This document shows, piece after piece, positions 44,585 through 55,808 of a stretch of 64,000 nucleotides of DNA (the first letter of the stretch is position 1; each line of letters begins with the position of its first letter). Made by a program: the position numbers and the translations under genes. The stretch lies in the NCBI GenBank assembly GCA_026770025.1, contig JAMXDE010000026.1, positions 558,001 to 622,000 on the forward strand. Direction: 5' to 3'. The DNA is from Craspedostauros australis. Taxonomy: Eukaryota; Bacillariophyta; Bacillariophyceae; Mastogloiales; Achnanthaceae. The notes under the pieces were generated by a model. The model did not search any database, was not told the DNA's origin, and was given only the letters and a program-made list of their open reading frames with translations.

Positions 44585-47500
44585 ATGAGCGCCCAAGGAG
44601 AAGACACGAGCATCAGCAGCGAAGAACGCAGGCTGGAGGCTTTCGTGGAACGGCTCAACCAACAAGCCGCTCAAGCCCTTCGAGACCTCAACGAATCCCG
44701 AATCTCGCGAGGAGCTGCACCCATCCCTGCTCAGCAAAGAGACCAAACGGCAGCCGGGCAAGGAGAGGGCGAAACCGCCCAAGACAACGATGGAGACGCC
44801 AACGACCAACCGAACCCTGGTGAAACCGATGGAACCGCAAGACGCGGAGGGAACGAAGGCAACCCCACCGAATCCACCGGAGGTGACTTCCCTTTTGCCG
44901 CCGACGAGGACCCCATCGGACCCGAAACCACGTACGTGGCGTACGAAAGCGAAGACAAGCCAGAGAAACCCATCATGGGTGGACTCACCAAGGCTGGTCG
45001 TCACTGGGTACCATGGACGGGAGGGAAACCGAACGTCGAATGGACGGGCCTTGCGGAAGACGCAGCCACGTCCTACGACAGCTCCCAACAGCAGCGCGTC
45101 CTCCACAACGGCTCGGACTCCAAGAACCAACCGGAGCGAGAGAAGGGCATTCGCCCACGCTTCCGAATCGGGGACAACCGCCAGCGCATGCTGCGCCTCC
45201 TCAAGGACCATATGTCCACTGCAGGTCTCATCTCGATGACCTACATGAGGAGCAACGAACACCCCGATGAGATGGTGTGTGTCCTCGACGCCCCTGGCAG
45301 CACCACCATCAGCCAAGCCACTGACCACCATGATCACTATCGCTACTTGTGGGATCGATACGACAAGCAGAACAACGCATCTGCCGCTCGATTCCTACGC
45401 GACAGCCTCGACCCCGACCTCGAAGACCGCCTGATGAACCGCATCAAACCGAAGTATCAACAAGACTTCAACGTGATCTTCACCGAACTCATCAAGAGTA
45501 TCACCTCGAGCTCGCTGGACAAGTACGCACGACTTCAAGAAAAGGTCAGGAAGACCACGCCCCAGAAGTTCCAAGGAGAGAACATCCAAGCCATGGCTGA
45601 CGCTCTTCGCATCATGTGCAAGGAACTTCAAGACGCCGATCAGTTCGAAATCTCGCTTCTCCGTACCATGACAGACAACTTCTTCATGGCAGGAGGCAGA
45701 ACCACGTCAGGAGAACGATACCGTCATCGAATCCTCGACATCAGCGATCGACTCAGACGACTGATCGAAGACAAGTCCCTCAAGACCTACGAGCGAGCGG
45801 AGCCCCACCTGCTCCGTGAAGACCTCACCTGGATGGACATCTGCAGCGTAGCTGAAGACGCCTATCTCGATGAGCTACAGGGAAACTCCTGGCACGCCAA
45901 CAGGCACTCTCGTGATCGAAACACCCCTCGCATGCACGCAAACCACACCTCAACTACGAAGGAAGCCCGTCTTCTGGAACAGCACAAAGGAGGCAAGCGG
46001 CAGGGTGCCAAGAACAAGTCAACCACGAAGAGAGCACAACCAAAGAAGGACCCCTGGATCACAACGCCCCCAAGGAAGGGTGAGCCACAACAGAAGCTCA
46101 TGAACGACAAGACCTTCCACTGGTGTGCGAAGTGCCGCCACTGGCGCATCTCCCACGGCACAGCTGGCCACATCGACGACTTCCAGCGAAAGGCCAAAAG
46201 CCCACAGCTCGAAATCGACCATGCTGCCTGGACCTGCCTGTCCGCGGAAGCACACGTGAGCGAGCTTGCCTGGTGGACAGCCGTTTGGAAAACCTTCACC
46301 TCCTTCGACACCGTCAACATCTTGACCGGATCCTTCCTTGCCCTCTGTTCAGTGCAAATCGCTGTGCTCGGCATCGAGTGTGGCTGGTATGTGATGAGCA
46401 CCATGATGTGGATGACAACAGCCATTGTGCTATTCGCCCTCCACACCAGTGTTCCACGTCATTACCAACCCACTTCGGCCCGAACAAGCCATGCAACCAA
46501 CGTCTGGAAGAAGAAACAACGAAAGCGTTTTAAAACACACCAACGCTTCTACCACCATCCAGCCAAGCCAGCAGACAGTCTGTACGACTCTGTGTTTGGC
46601 GACGACGACTTCAAACACTTCCTCCACGACAAACGCACCACCATCGCAAAATTCGACGCTCCACGTGCGAACCACCGAAACAAAACTCGACGGGTTCGCC
46701 GATGCAAAGGTACAAGCCAAAACTCCTGTCGCGCGAAGCATACGCCCAGTCCCGCTCGTCCACCCAACCAACGCTGCGAAGCACAACCAAGTGAACACGC
46801 AAACACCAACGTATTTACCAACGCCGATTACACCCTCACGGCCATCTTCGGTTGTAAACACGCCTTCGCCGCGCCTCACAAGGTAGAGGAGGTCATCCCA
46901 AGCGGTGGCTCCTTCGATGTAGTGTGGGACACCGGTGCCTCCATCTGTGTTACCAACGACATGAACGATTTTGTGGGCCCCACCTCTGCACCAACAACAC
47001 CGACCTTCCTTAACGGGTTCTTGCGTCGCACCAAGGTGAAGACGAAGGGTACAGTGGAGTGGTCGATCCTCGACACTAACGGCAAGCCACGATCCTTGCG
47101 TCTCCCGGCCTTCTACGTACCTGGATCATCCGTCAAACTCATCAGCACCACAAGCCTCCTCCATCAGTACAAAGGAGAGAACATCATCGTGGAAGCGACC
47201 AACATCAAGCTGAGCGGTATCCCAGGAAACGAAGAACGAGGATCCATCATCGCCCACAACCGGAAAGCAAATCGTCTTCCCACATCACGTGCCTACCGCA
47301 CAGGCGACCTCTCCGACGTGCCAGCCGCGCTCACAACAACCATTACTTCTGTGGCACAACACAACCAAAATCTGAGCCAACCACAGAAGGAACTCCTCAA
47401 GTGGCACTACCGACTCGGGCACCTTTCCTTCCGACGCGTGCAATTTCTACTTCGATCCGGTGCACTTGTCAACACCGAAGCATCACGAAAAATGCAAACA

Positions 47501-50500
47501 GCAGCCGCCCGTGTGCAGGAGTGCCCGCTATGTGCGGCATGCCAATTCGGCAAACAACACCGCAGACCAACGCCAGGCACAACACAGCACGCAATACTGG
47601 ACCGACAGGGTGTGATCAAAACTGATCATCTCTTCCCTGGCCAACAGGTCTCCGTGGATCACTTCGTGGGACGCACGCTGGGCCGTCTATTCACTGGAAG
47701 GGGCAAATCCGACTCCTCTGAGATGTACAAGGGCGGAGCGATGTTTGTGGACCATGCATCAGGGTACATTCACGTGGAACCTGTTGCGTCCCTCACCACT
47801 CATGCAACCCTCGAAGCCAAGACACGATTTGAGTCCATGTGTCGCGATGTGGGTGTACCAGTGCGCTCCTATCTATCGGACAATGCCACCACCTTCACAT
47901 CGCCAGACTACACCAAACACCTCGAGCGCTTCCACCAAGTGCATCGCTTCGCCGGAGTCGGTGCCCATCATCACAACGGAGTGGCCGAGCGGAGCATTCG
48001 TACCATCATCTCCATGGCACGCACGATGATGATGCATCAGAGTATTCACTGGCCGACGATGTTTGACGCACAGCATTGGCCCATGGCGGTCGTGCATGCA
48101 GCGTACATTCACAATCGGGTCCCCAACGCAGCCACTGGATTGACACCAATGGACATCCTTTCGCGTACTCGCATCCCGCTGAAGCAGCTTCACAACCTTC
48201 ATGTGTGGGGCAGCCCAGTATACGTGTTGAACAAAGCTCTCGGCGATGGTCGCAAGATCCCACGATGGGAACCACGCGGAGAACGGTACGTCAACATGGG
48301 TCTCTCCACCCGTCACGCATCAACAGTCCCCCTGGTGTTGTCACCACGGACAGGATCGATTACCCCGCAATTTCACGTCGTTTTTGACGACTGGTTCGCA
48401 ACCATCGCAACAAACCCAAGCGACCTTCCCGACTACAACACCAGTGAGTGGACCCACATGTTCGGCGATACAACCTACCAAATCCCTTTTGACGACGAAG
48501 ACATCATCGCCATGGAAGAAAGAGACATCGAACGTGAAGACGCAAACGACCACCAACGGTTTCACTCCACAAACGATGCCCCGATGCCACCGCCATCATC
48601 AGGCGCGCCACCGGTATTCACGCGAACTCCGATCAACACAAATTCACCAGCTCACATTTTGGAACAGCCGTCGGAACCGGAAATGAACAGCGACACAACA
48701 CCGGTCGATCAAGTGCAACCACCTCAACCAACCTCCCAACCAGCGGATACTGTTGAAGATCACACACGCACACCACCAATGCCACCAACAGAGGGAGGCG
48801 AGGAGCCGAAAGAACGTGCCGTCACAACTTCGCCAAACCTGTTGCCACCAACAGAGGGAGCGACAAACGATGACGAAAGCGGTATAATGCCGATCGCAAG
48901 TGATTCCCCTCCAGCTTCGCCACCTCGTGAGCCCATTCACGCGCCAACGAAAAGAGACAAGGCAAAATCATCCAAGCCACCTCCACTTCGCCGCTCGGAG
49001 CGTATCAACAAACGAGAGCCACGAGAACGCAAAACCGTCGAGCGACTCACCTACAACAAATTAGGGGGCAAAGTCGTGTGGGCAGATGACGACACACCAC
49101 CCATCGAAGCTAGCGCCAACGTGACAACTCAACACACAGGTGACCACAGCAAGACCCAAGCGGTACAGAGCATGAAGAAGGTCCTGCAGGAGTGCCGCCA
49201 GTCGCTAATGGAGTTCACGGAGCACCCTGACGACCAGGTAACACAAAAAGCCAAGGTCCTGGTCCGTGACGCGGAATCCATGCTCCGAAATTTGAAAACC
49301 ATCGATACCGAAGAGCTACGAAAGGACGAACGGCGTTGGGCGCAGGGCGACCTCGAAATGGAACGGATGCTACGTGCAAGACAGCTCGAGATCCGAGCCG
49401 AGATGCGCAGGGAACAAGAGGAGGCAGCGGCCAATGAAGCTACATCCCGGCATGAACATCACATCCTCATGATGAGCAACCAGTCCGACCCGCCCTCAGA
49501 GGACGACGACTCATCCCCCGGCAACACCATGGACCCCATCGACATCGGCCACCTGTGGCCACATCACGTCAACATCACTCGGCACATCCGCCACTACTTT
49601 GACCATGTGGTGCGGTTCCGATTCCCGACGGAAGCTGCAAGGAGCCAGTGCATCTACTACGCCATCCGTAGATTTGTTGACGCCGTCGATGAAATGCTCG
49701 AAACAGGTGAGTATCACCTCCCCGTCTCGTACTTCGGATTCATACCAAGGGTACAAGGTCAACGGTATACCCTGGAACGAGCTATCGCGGCCATGGAGAA
49801 CGGTCTACGACCACCGGACGAAGATGAACGGGTACAGGACTTCATGCGACGAGCGGGCTTCGCGTGGCATCTCATCACGCATGACGAGCGATTTGAGATC
49901 GGAATACTTCACTTGCACATCCAGCTTGGAGTCGCACCCGAGGTACCACCAACGATCATGGCCCCACCGAGCGAATTCGAACCAGCAGAACAGCACGCTT
50001 CGGCATCAACTCACTACGCCTACCAACCACCGCCGTATGACGACGAAACCGACGAACACTACGCGATGGCAGCAGCGGTCGAGCACGACGACAACGACAA
50101 CCACAGTGCCCTCATCACATACGACCTGCTCAGCTTCTTCACCAGCGGCGGCGACCTCGATATCGCAGATCGCCACTACAGCTACAAGGCGTCAAAAGCT
50201 GACCCTGACACTCTTTCCTTCAACGAGGCAATGAATGACGACAACAAAAGCGAATGGATGGCCGCCGCGCACAAGGAAATTCACGATCTCACCAACAAAG
50301 GGACGTGGATTGAGGTGCCGAAATCCTCCATCACCGATCGCATCTTCCCTGGCACATGGGTGTTCCGACGCAAGCGAATGCCTGACGGCACGGTCAAGAA
50401 ATATAAAGGCCGATGGTGCTGCAGAGGCGATATGATGACCGAAACGGAAGCGACCTACGCTCCAGTCGTCGCATGGTCGTCCGTCCGCGTCTTTCTCATC

Positions 50501-51778
50501 CTTTCCATTCTGCTCCGCTGGGTCACGACATCGATCGATTTTTCGAACGCGTTCGTCCAAGCCGACATCCACCGGCCTGTCTACTTACATCTTCCTCGCG
50601 GCTTCCGATCAACGAATGGACCTGACACGTGCCTCAAGCTGATTAAAAGCCTTTACGGTCTCACTATAGCTCCCAAGCTATGGTATCAGCATCTCGTGCG
50701 CGCCCTCCTTGCAGAAGGATTTCACACGTGTGATCAAGAGAAGTGCCTGTTCATGCGCGACGGCATGATGATCGTTCTCTACGTGGACGACGCCGGTATC
50801 GCATCGCGTACGGAAGAAGAGGCAGACGCATTCATCGAGTCCATGCGCAAACGCGGATTTGATCTCACACGCGAAGGCACATTCACGGAATTTCTGGGAA
50901 CATCACTGCATCGAGACCCCAAAAACAACACCATCCACCTCAAGCAAACCGGGCTAATCAACAAGATCATCGAGGCCACCGGCATGCAACACTGCAAACC
51001 AAATGTGACACCAACAACACAACTTGCCCTCGGCGCCTCAACCGACCAACCGCCAATGAAGGAAGCATGGAACTACCGCTCTATCGTCGGCATGCTGCTC
51101 TACTTGACTACGAACACACGCCCCGACCTTGCCTTCGCCGTCTCTCAAGTGGCCCGATTCAGCAACGATCCCCGCCAACCGCACGCAAAGGCCATTAAGA
51201 TGATCGTGCGATACCTCCGCCACACAAACACCATGGGCACTATCGTACGACCAACGGGCCAACTTAACCTGGAGTGCTACGTGGATGCCGACTTTGCTGG
51301 TCTATACAAGCGCGAGTCCGACGATTCTCCCAACGCAGTGCGCTCACGCACCGGCTACGTCATCATCCTCGGTGGCTGCCCGCTCGTGTGGAAATCGAAA
51401 CTGCAGACGGAGATCGCCCTATCAACAATGGAGTCGGAATACGCCGCGCTGTCTCTTGCCATGCGTGCCCTCATCCCCATGCAACAACTCATCAACGAAG
51501 TCAACGCATCAACGAGCCTCAACCAACCGCTGCAAACCAACATCCAATGCACCGTTTTTGAAGACAACGAGGCGTGCATTGCACTGGCAACGAACCACAA
51601 GGTCACGGCGCGGACCAAGCACTTCCTCACTAAGTGGCATTTCTTCTGGCACTGGGTCAAGGAGGGCTTCATTCGAATCCTGCACGTGCCAACACCTCAC
51701 CAAGTCGCCGATATCTTCACCAAGGGTCTCGCGCGGGATGCATTCGAGCACCTGCGCCGCATGCTCATGGGGTGGTAA
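44585..51778 (+). CDS. Copia gag-pol polyprotein (2,397 aa, intact)
   Basis: ATG at 44585 in the context CACCATGAG, TAA at 51776. Gag is followed by WCAKCRHWRISHGTAGH (CX2CX6HX4H, Cys 514). Then comes a hydrophobic segment at residues ~563-620 that would form two membrane helices. Protease is VVWDTGASICVTND with Asp 782. The HHCC site HYRLGHLSF..CAACQFGK leads into integrase with Asp 1025, Asp 1099 and Glu 1135 (D,D35E). A linker of roughly 650 residues holds a basic RRSERINKREPRERK stretch and a charged helix near residues 1580-1625 that may form a coiled coil. Reverse transcriptase has YVDD with Asp 2068; RNase H begins YVDADFAGLY with Asp 2234. The C-terminus is QVADIFTKGLA. All catalytic residues are present. 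Confidence 0.95.
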   Translation: MSAQGEDTSISSEERRLEAFVERLNQQAAQALRDLNESRISRGAAPIPAQQRDQTAAGQGEGETAQDNDGDANDQPNPGETDGTARRGGNEGNPTESTGGDFPFAADEDPIGPETTYVAYESEDKPEKPIMGGLTKAGRHWVPWTGGKPNVEWTGLAEDAATSYDSSQQQRVLHNGSDSKNQPEREKGIRPRFRIGDNRQRMLRLLKDHMSTAGLISMTYMRSNEHPDEMVCVLDAPGSTTISQATDHHDHYRYLWDRYDKQNNASAARFLRDSLDPDLEDRLMNRIKPKYQQDFNVIFTELIKSITSSSLDKYARLQEKVRKTTPQKFQGENIQAMADALRIMCKELQDADQFEISLLRTMTDNFFMAGGRTTSGERYRHRILDISDRLRRLIEDKSLKTYERAEPHLLREDLTWMDICSVAEDAYLDELQGNSWHANRHSRDRNTPRMHANHTSTTKEARLLEQHKGGKRQGAKNKSTTKRAQPKKDPWITTPPRKGEPQQKLMNDKTFHWCAKCRHWRISHGTAGHIDDFQRKAKSPQLEIDHAAWTCLSAEAHVSELAWWTAVWKTFTSFDTVNILTGSFLALCSVQIAVLGIECGWYVMSTMMWMTTAIVLFALHTSVPRHYQPTSARTSHATNVWKKKQRKRFKTHQRFYHHPAKPADSLYDSVFGDDDFKHFLHDKRTTIAKFDAPRANHRNKTRRVRRCKGTSQNSCRAKHTPSPARPPNQRCEAQPSEHANTNVFTNADYTLTAIFGCKHAFAAPHKVEEVIPSGGSFDVVWDTGASICVTNDMNDFVGPTSAPTTPTFLNGFLRRTKVKTKGTVEWSILDTNGKPRSLRLPAFYVPGSSVKLISTTSLLHQYKGENIIVEATNIKLSGIPGNEERGSIIAHNRKANRLPTSRAYRTGDLSDVPAALTTTITSVAQHNQNLSQPQKELLKWHYRLGHLSFRRVQFLLRSGALVNTEASRKMQTAAARVQECPLCAACQFGKQHRRPTPGTTQHAILDRQGVIKTDHLFPGQQVSVDHFVGRTLGRLFTGRGKSDSSEMYKGGAMFVDHASGYIHVEPVASLTTHATLEAKTRFESMCRDVGVPVRSYLSDNATTFTSPDYTKHLERFHQVHRFAGVGAHHHNGVAERSIRTIISMARTMMMHQSIHWPTMFDAQHWPMAVVHAAYIHNRVPNAATGLTPMDILSRTRIPLKQLHNLHVWGSPVYVLNKALGDGRKIPRWEPRGERYVNMGLSTRHASTVPLVLSPRTGSITPQFHVVFDDWFATIATNPSDLPDYNTSEWTHMFGDTTYQIPFDDEDIIAMEERDIEREDANDHQRFHSTNDAPMPPPSSGAPPVFTRTPINTNSPAHILEQPSEPEMNSDTTPVDQVQPPQPTSQPADTVEDHTRTPPMPPTEGGEEPKERAVTTSPNLLPPTEGATNDDESGIMPIASDSPPASPPREPIHAPTKRDKAKSSKPPPLRRSERINKREPRERKTVERLTYNKLGGKVVWADDDTPPIEASANVTTQHTGDHSKTQAVQSMKKVLQECRQSLMEFTEHPDDQVTQKAKVLVRDAESMLRNLKTIDTEELRKDERRWAQGDLEMERMLRARQLEIRAEMRREQEEAAANEATSRHEHHILMMSNQSDPPSEDDDSSPGNTMDPIDIGHLWPHHVNITRHIRHYFDHVVRFRFPTEAARSQCIYYAIRRFVDAVDEMLETGEYHLPVSYFGFIPRVQGQRYTLERAIAAMENGLRPPDEDERVQDFMRRAGFAWHLITHDERFEIGILHLHIQLGVAPEVPPTIMAPPSEFEPAEQHASASTHYAYQPPPYDDETDEHYAMAAAVEHDDNDNHSALITYDLLSFFTSGGDLDIADRHYSYKASKADPDTLSFNEAMNDDNKSEWMAAAHKEIHDLTNKGTWIEVPKSSITDRIFPGTWVFRRKRMPDGTVKKYKGRWCCRGDMMTETEATYAPVVAWSSVRVFLILSILLRWVTTSIDFSNAFVQADIHRPVYLHLPRGFRSTNGPDTCLKLIKSLYGLTIAPKLWYQHLVRALLAEGFHTCDQEKCLFMRDGMMIVLYVDDAGIASRTEEEADAFIESMRKRGFDLTREGTFTEFLGTSLHRDPKNNTIHLKQTGLINKIIEATGMQHCKPNVTPTTQLALGASTDQPPMKEAWNYRSIVGMLLYLTTNTRPDLAFAVSQVARFSNDPRQPHAKAIKMIVRYLRHTNTMGTIVRPTGQLNLECYVDADFAGLYKRESDDSPNAVRSRTGYVIILGGCPLVWKSKLQTEIALSTMESEYAALSLAMRALIPMQQLINEVNASTSLNQPLQTNIQCTVFEDNEACIALATNHKVTARTKHFLTKWHFFWHWVKEGFIRILHVPTPHQVADIFTKGLARDAFEHLRRMLMGW

Positions 51779-51848
51779 CGGAGACGCAAATTGTGAACTG
51801 TTGATCGAACGATGGAGGTTTTTACACCGGGGACATGCTTCGCACTAC

Positions 51849-51860
51849 GCCGAGAGGGAG
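51849..51860 (+). promoter_or_regulatory. Polypurine tract of the 43686 copia element
   Basis: GCCGAGAGGGAG directly before the 3' LTR, matching the tract of copy 2. Confidence 0.7.
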
Positions 51861-52403
51861 AGTTGGGACAGACTAGCTCCGGGACTGACTCGGGACCTGA
51901 CTGTCCATTCCGCGTACACAGTATTTGGTACCCAAGACCGATACTGTGATGAAAGGCTACCACACACACGATGTGTAGTTGAACTGCAATCCATGCGTTG
52001 CTCGCCCTCCAGCTCATGCACCCCTGCCATCTGTCCATCTCGTCATTCTGTTGAACATGCATCTATCTTGAAGCATATCCATGTGAATGGATCAGCTGCT
52101 GCTCTATGGGTGACGATACTGGAAGACTGTATGTGTGCAGGATCACCACGGCATGCTGCTGCGCAACAAAGAACGGCTACAGTACGACAGCACGAACCCC
52201 ACCTTTTTACTCGATCGTCCTATCAATAGTAAGCTTAACACATAAAACAAGCAATCAGAAACAATCTTACCAGCTTACTTCCAAGTCTACTACAGTTACA
52301 TCATCGTCTGATACAGCTTTGTTCTCAACATCAAACGGCGTCAAAACCGGTTGAAGGACAAACCATCCTCCTGGCAACGTGCAAAAGACACGGAATACTA
52401 ACT
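51861..52403 (+). repeat. 3' LTR of the 43686 copia element
   Basis: 543 bp, same length and, as far as compared, same sequence as the 5' LTR. Followed by the duplicated GGCAG. Confidence 0.95.
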
Positions 52404-52408
52404 GGCAG

Positions 52409-53682
52409 TCTACACATGCTTCCTATTGATTCGTCAATGCATGCTGAATGTTTTCTTTGGATTGGTTGATTGTCTCAGGGCGCAGTCTGTAGTCTATGTG
52501 ATGCTCATGATTGATCTTGTATTGGTGTTGGGTGCATGCTTTGCTGGATACCCTCAGTTGGATGCAGTATTATCTGCTCTCTGCTGCTTACGACATGTGC
52601 TGCAGACTTCTGTGTTGTGTGCCATGCTTTCTGCTCATTGATTGCCTCCTGCCAGATGCTGTGCTATTGGCCATCAGCCAAATTTATGACTCTCAAAGAG
52701 TATTGAGATATTCATTCCACTGCCTCAATGCTCAGCCATCTGTAAGGTTCCAAATGCACGAATTCGCTGGTCATCGTCATTGTCATTGTGCTGTCAATGT
52801 TGTTGAGGATTTTGTTGTCCTGATGCATGGCGTTCGCAGCTCGTTGTGCGTCGCTGACTGCTCCTCTTTGCCTGTGCTTGGTGCTGTCATGTGGGATGCA
52901 AACTTGGCCCATGGTGGGAGTGCAATGAGATGCAGCTCTAGATGCGTTATTTCCCTTCAACCATACTCGTATTCCTCATGCGTTGGCATAGATTGTTGAC
53001 AATGGTTGCTGCGCCTGCTGATGAGTCTGTGGAAGGCATTAGCGGAGTACCTTGGTGGATGTCTCCGCTGGTGTATTCATGTGATGGTGGAGTCCCATGG
53101 TCATCGACAATGCTGTTGATACCAAACTACGCAGTGTCCTTCTACTCAGCGCGCATTGAGCTTTTCGTCGATGGGCACATTGGCGTCGTTGGTGGTGATA
53201 TTGGTGACCTGTGGACCTGGTTGACTTCCTGTGGTGAATGTAATTGTGGTTGTTGTTCTTGTTTCTGTTACTGACGGTGTTATTGGGGCGAATCAGTGGG
53301 TGCACTCAACACCTCTTGCCAAACGATTCGTCGAATTTGTGGAGTTTTGCGGCTTTGCAAACATCAGATTCTGTCTGTCCGTCTACCATCATACACACGT
53401 CATGATACTGAGACGAAATGATTGGACAAGGAGTTTTGATGATGACGTTCGACAAATGTCAATGACAAAAACGAGATCCATCTCGAAATTTCAAATTTGA
53501 AATTGAAACGTTCACATCACTCAGTAGTATAAATTACGTACAATTTCGCCATACATGAAGAAGGACGTTTCGGGAGTTGCGCGAGCCGATATTCGAAATG
53601 ATCACTCTCGCTTTGGATTGATGACGACCGGATGGGCTCCGCGATTGCTTCTTCCCCAGCAGACTGCATCTCATTGTATGCT
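52409..53682. other. Unassigned DNA, no supported gene
   Basis: Continues the T/G-rich sequence seen left of the copia insertion. Overlapping short frames on both strands show no motif. Confidence 0.4.
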
Positions 53683-54100
53683 TCAAAAATGATCCACTTC
53701 AGAGACTGGAGACAGTTTCTTCGACAAGGGTTGGATTGAACCACTGGGATCGTACAACGTGAACGAGGACATTCCCAACAGTCCAACACGGCGATCCACG
53801 AGGGTGATGATGTCAACGCCACTCTCCATCATCGCCTTGCTCTTTGAGTAGGGCTTGGACTGGACCACCACTCGTGCATGAGCGGTTATTCCTCCCCCAT
53901 GCACGATATCGAGCCAACCGAAACAAAGATGAGCGTTGGAAAAGTAGCTGAAGCGCTTGGAGCGGTTGTGCGCGGTGGCTGCTTTGTTTCGCGACGTTGA
54001 GTGTGTCGTGAAATTGTGTCGTCTGCCCGTGAGTACGTTTCATTCACGAATGTTTGGCCCAAAATCGAGTTCGAGAGGGTCTCGGATCCGTGAACCAACC
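53683..54100 (-). other. Coding-like remnant near the right TIR
   Basis: On minus, a frame with ordinary protein composition is open from about 53950 (AHLCFGWLDIVHGGG) to 53683 (VVQSKPYSKSKAMMESG, ending SPVSEVDHF). A different frame upstream is also protein-like (SILGQTFVNETYSRADD), as if joined by a frameshift near 53950. I do not recognise the family. Its place close to the inner side of the right TIR makes it a candidate gene of the 34.7-kb segment. Confidence 0.3.
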
Positions 54101-54210
54101 AGAAATGTACCGAATCAGTCTCATTGACGAAAACTCACAATACGAGGAACAACGCGAAAAACGCACTCACAAAGGCCCTATTAGAGATAGCTTGGCCATT
54201 TTCATGACCT

Positions 54211-54362
54211 CATAACTTTATAACCAAGGCCCGGACTCACTGTATAGCACCTTTCCCTTAATACCAATGTGTTGAAGTATATATGATTAAATTATAGTCT
54301 CTATAGGAGCCCATTTTTTCAGGATCCTGTAGCGACCGTACGGTCATTGGCTGGCGTGGGTC
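54211..54362 (-). repeat. Right terminal inverted repeat of the 34.7-kb segment
   Basis: Inverted match to 19627-19779. Followed by ATATAGTTCCC, the continuation of the LTR that stops at 19626. Confidence 0.85.
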
Positions 54363-54373
54363 ATATAGTTCCC

Positions 54374-54538
54374 TGTCGAAATTCCCCGTAGTCCCAAAAG
54401 TAACGTGCTCCTGTAACGCTCAGGAGTGATCGGTCATGCGCTTGCCACGTTAACGGTAGGGGGGTATTTGTTGTTTCTGTACTCTATTTTGGTTCAGTCC
54501 CGTACAATCGGGAATTAATGATGTCACACATTTCGACA
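54374..54538 (-). repeat. 3' LTR of the miniature element
   Basis: 165 bp, uninterrupted. It shows the empty site ACGGTAGGGGGGTATTTG (around 54454-54471) of the piggyBac-like insertion found in the other LTR. Confidence 0.8.
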
Positions 54539-54809
54539 CCCTCCCTAATTCGCGATTTGTACCCGATGATTGGTTGGTTGGTTGTTGTGCTTGTCCGTCT
54601 CTGTGTGTCTTCTTCTGGGGTCGTTGGGCCTTCAGCTTCTCTCTTGCGTCCTGCTTGAAACCGTTGTCACGTTCCTTTTTCGTATACCGCTGATGCAAGC
54701 GGTCGCCCTCCCAGGTCTCGATGTTCCACCTGCGGGTTGCTTTGCACTTTTTCTCTCGTTGTTCTTCTTTTTGCTTCGGAAAATCAGGTGTTGGTGGTAA
54801 CGAACCCAT
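54450..54809 (-). CDS. Small basic protein frame of the miniature element
   Basis: ATG at 54809 on minus (MGSLPPTPDFPKQKEEQREKK), about 119 codons, ending inside the 3' LTR. It is rich in Lys, Arg, Gln and Thr, with no zinc knuckle and no enzyme motif. It could be a gag remnant or chance. Kept because it lies in the sense direction of the element and fills its internal region. Confidence 0.3.
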   Translation of the reverse strand: MGSLPPTPDFPKQKEEQREKKCKATRRWNIETWEGDRLHQRYTKKERDNGFKQDAREKLKAQRPQKKTHRDGQAQQPTNQSSGTNRELGRVSKCVTSLIPDCTGLNQNRVQKQQIPPYR

Positions 54810-54885
54810 GAAGTTGGTCCGGTCTGATTCTTCCTCAGTCAACTATTTCGCTCTCCCGGGCGTAAGCCACAGGTTTACGTTACCA

Positions 54886-54971
54886 TGTCGAAATTCCCCG
54901 TAGTCCCAAAAGTAACGTGCTCCTGTAACGCTCAGGAGTGATCGGTCATGCGCTTGCCACGTTAACGGTAG
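54886..54971 (-). repeat. 5' LTR of the miniature element, first fragment
   Basis: 86 bp matching 54374-54459. Ends GTAG at the piggyBac-like insertion; the remainder is 58915-58997. Confidence 0.8.
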
Positions 54972-55808
54972 TGCCTATCCGCTTTTTTGCCGAAAAGGGG
55001 CGCAAAGGGGCTACAATGGGCCACATGGGGCTACAAATTTCCCGGATAAAAACAACCAACCCTTATCACCAACAACAATGTATAATAATGGTATCAATTG
55101 AAAGCCAAGAGTGAGATCTATCTGATGATGTTGTCAAACTTGCTGTGTGTTGATCGCTTGGATTCCATTTTATTGCTTGTGTTGACCCCATTTTGGAGGT
55201 TTTCCCCAAACCGACCGCGAAAAAAAAAAAACGGTGGAAAACGCAGGGGCTACACAGGGGCTACACGTACAATTCTACTGGGCCCTGGTACAAAATAATT
55301 TTCGGAACCCGTTCAAAACAGGCGCGCAAGCCTCTTCCATCCCCGGTTGGCACTTTGTTTCGTCTGTTGGACCTGTTCGTGGCATCGATGGAATCGCGAG
55401 TCTCTTCCGGTTGCGGTGGTGTGGTGGTTGCCTGCTGTGTGTTGTTCGTCGGCCCCTTATGTGCTGTTGAAGTTGGTGCTCTCGGCTCGTGATTCGAAAT
55501 TTGTCGTGTCGGCGACTTCAAACACACCAACACCTGTATTTGAATCCAATGTTCACATGCAGCAATGAACATGAGGCCATTCCAAGATGTTGCCACCATC
55601 TATCAATGATCGTTGCTGGCGACAATGGTTTCAGAGCAGTGCAACAGATCCATAACAGTCGGCGATCGCTCGATTTGTTGGGGCGTGACGCTGTATCACT
55701 TCTTGCACATCAACATGCACACAACATTTGATTGAGACATGAACACTTTGATCGCACACATTCTGATCATCCCCCTCCCAACATCTCCGCAACACGAACA
55801 ACATCAAC

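Larger units (their letters stand above)
43686..52403 (+). mobile_element. Intact Ty1/copia element related to copies 1 and 2
   Basis: Two 543-bp LTRs that appear identical, target duplication GGCAG (43681-43685 and 52404-52408), primer binding site, one long open polyprotein and a polypurine tract. The polyprotein shares domain order, zinc motif and hydrophobic hairpin with copies 1 and 2, but the LTRs are unrelated in sequence except for the AGTT..AACT ends. Probably a recent, competent insertion. Confidence 0.95.
19627..54362. mobile_element. 34.7-kb TIR-bounded segment inserted in a copia LTR
   Basis: The ends are inverted copies of about 152 bp, GACCCACGYCAGCCAATG inward. The outer flanks are the two halves of one copia LTR that join exactly at ATAT, so everything between behaves as a single insertion. 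The duplication is ATAT, or TA if the element starts TGACCC; the palindrome leaves this open. Later insertions inside are two copia elements, solo LTRs and a foldback element; removing these leaves roughly 14-16 kb. Remaining content includes a broken gene with a DDE-like core and a broken secreted Cys-rich gene. No known giant-element capsid, polymerase B or tyrosine recombinase motif was seen. Confidence 0.65.
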
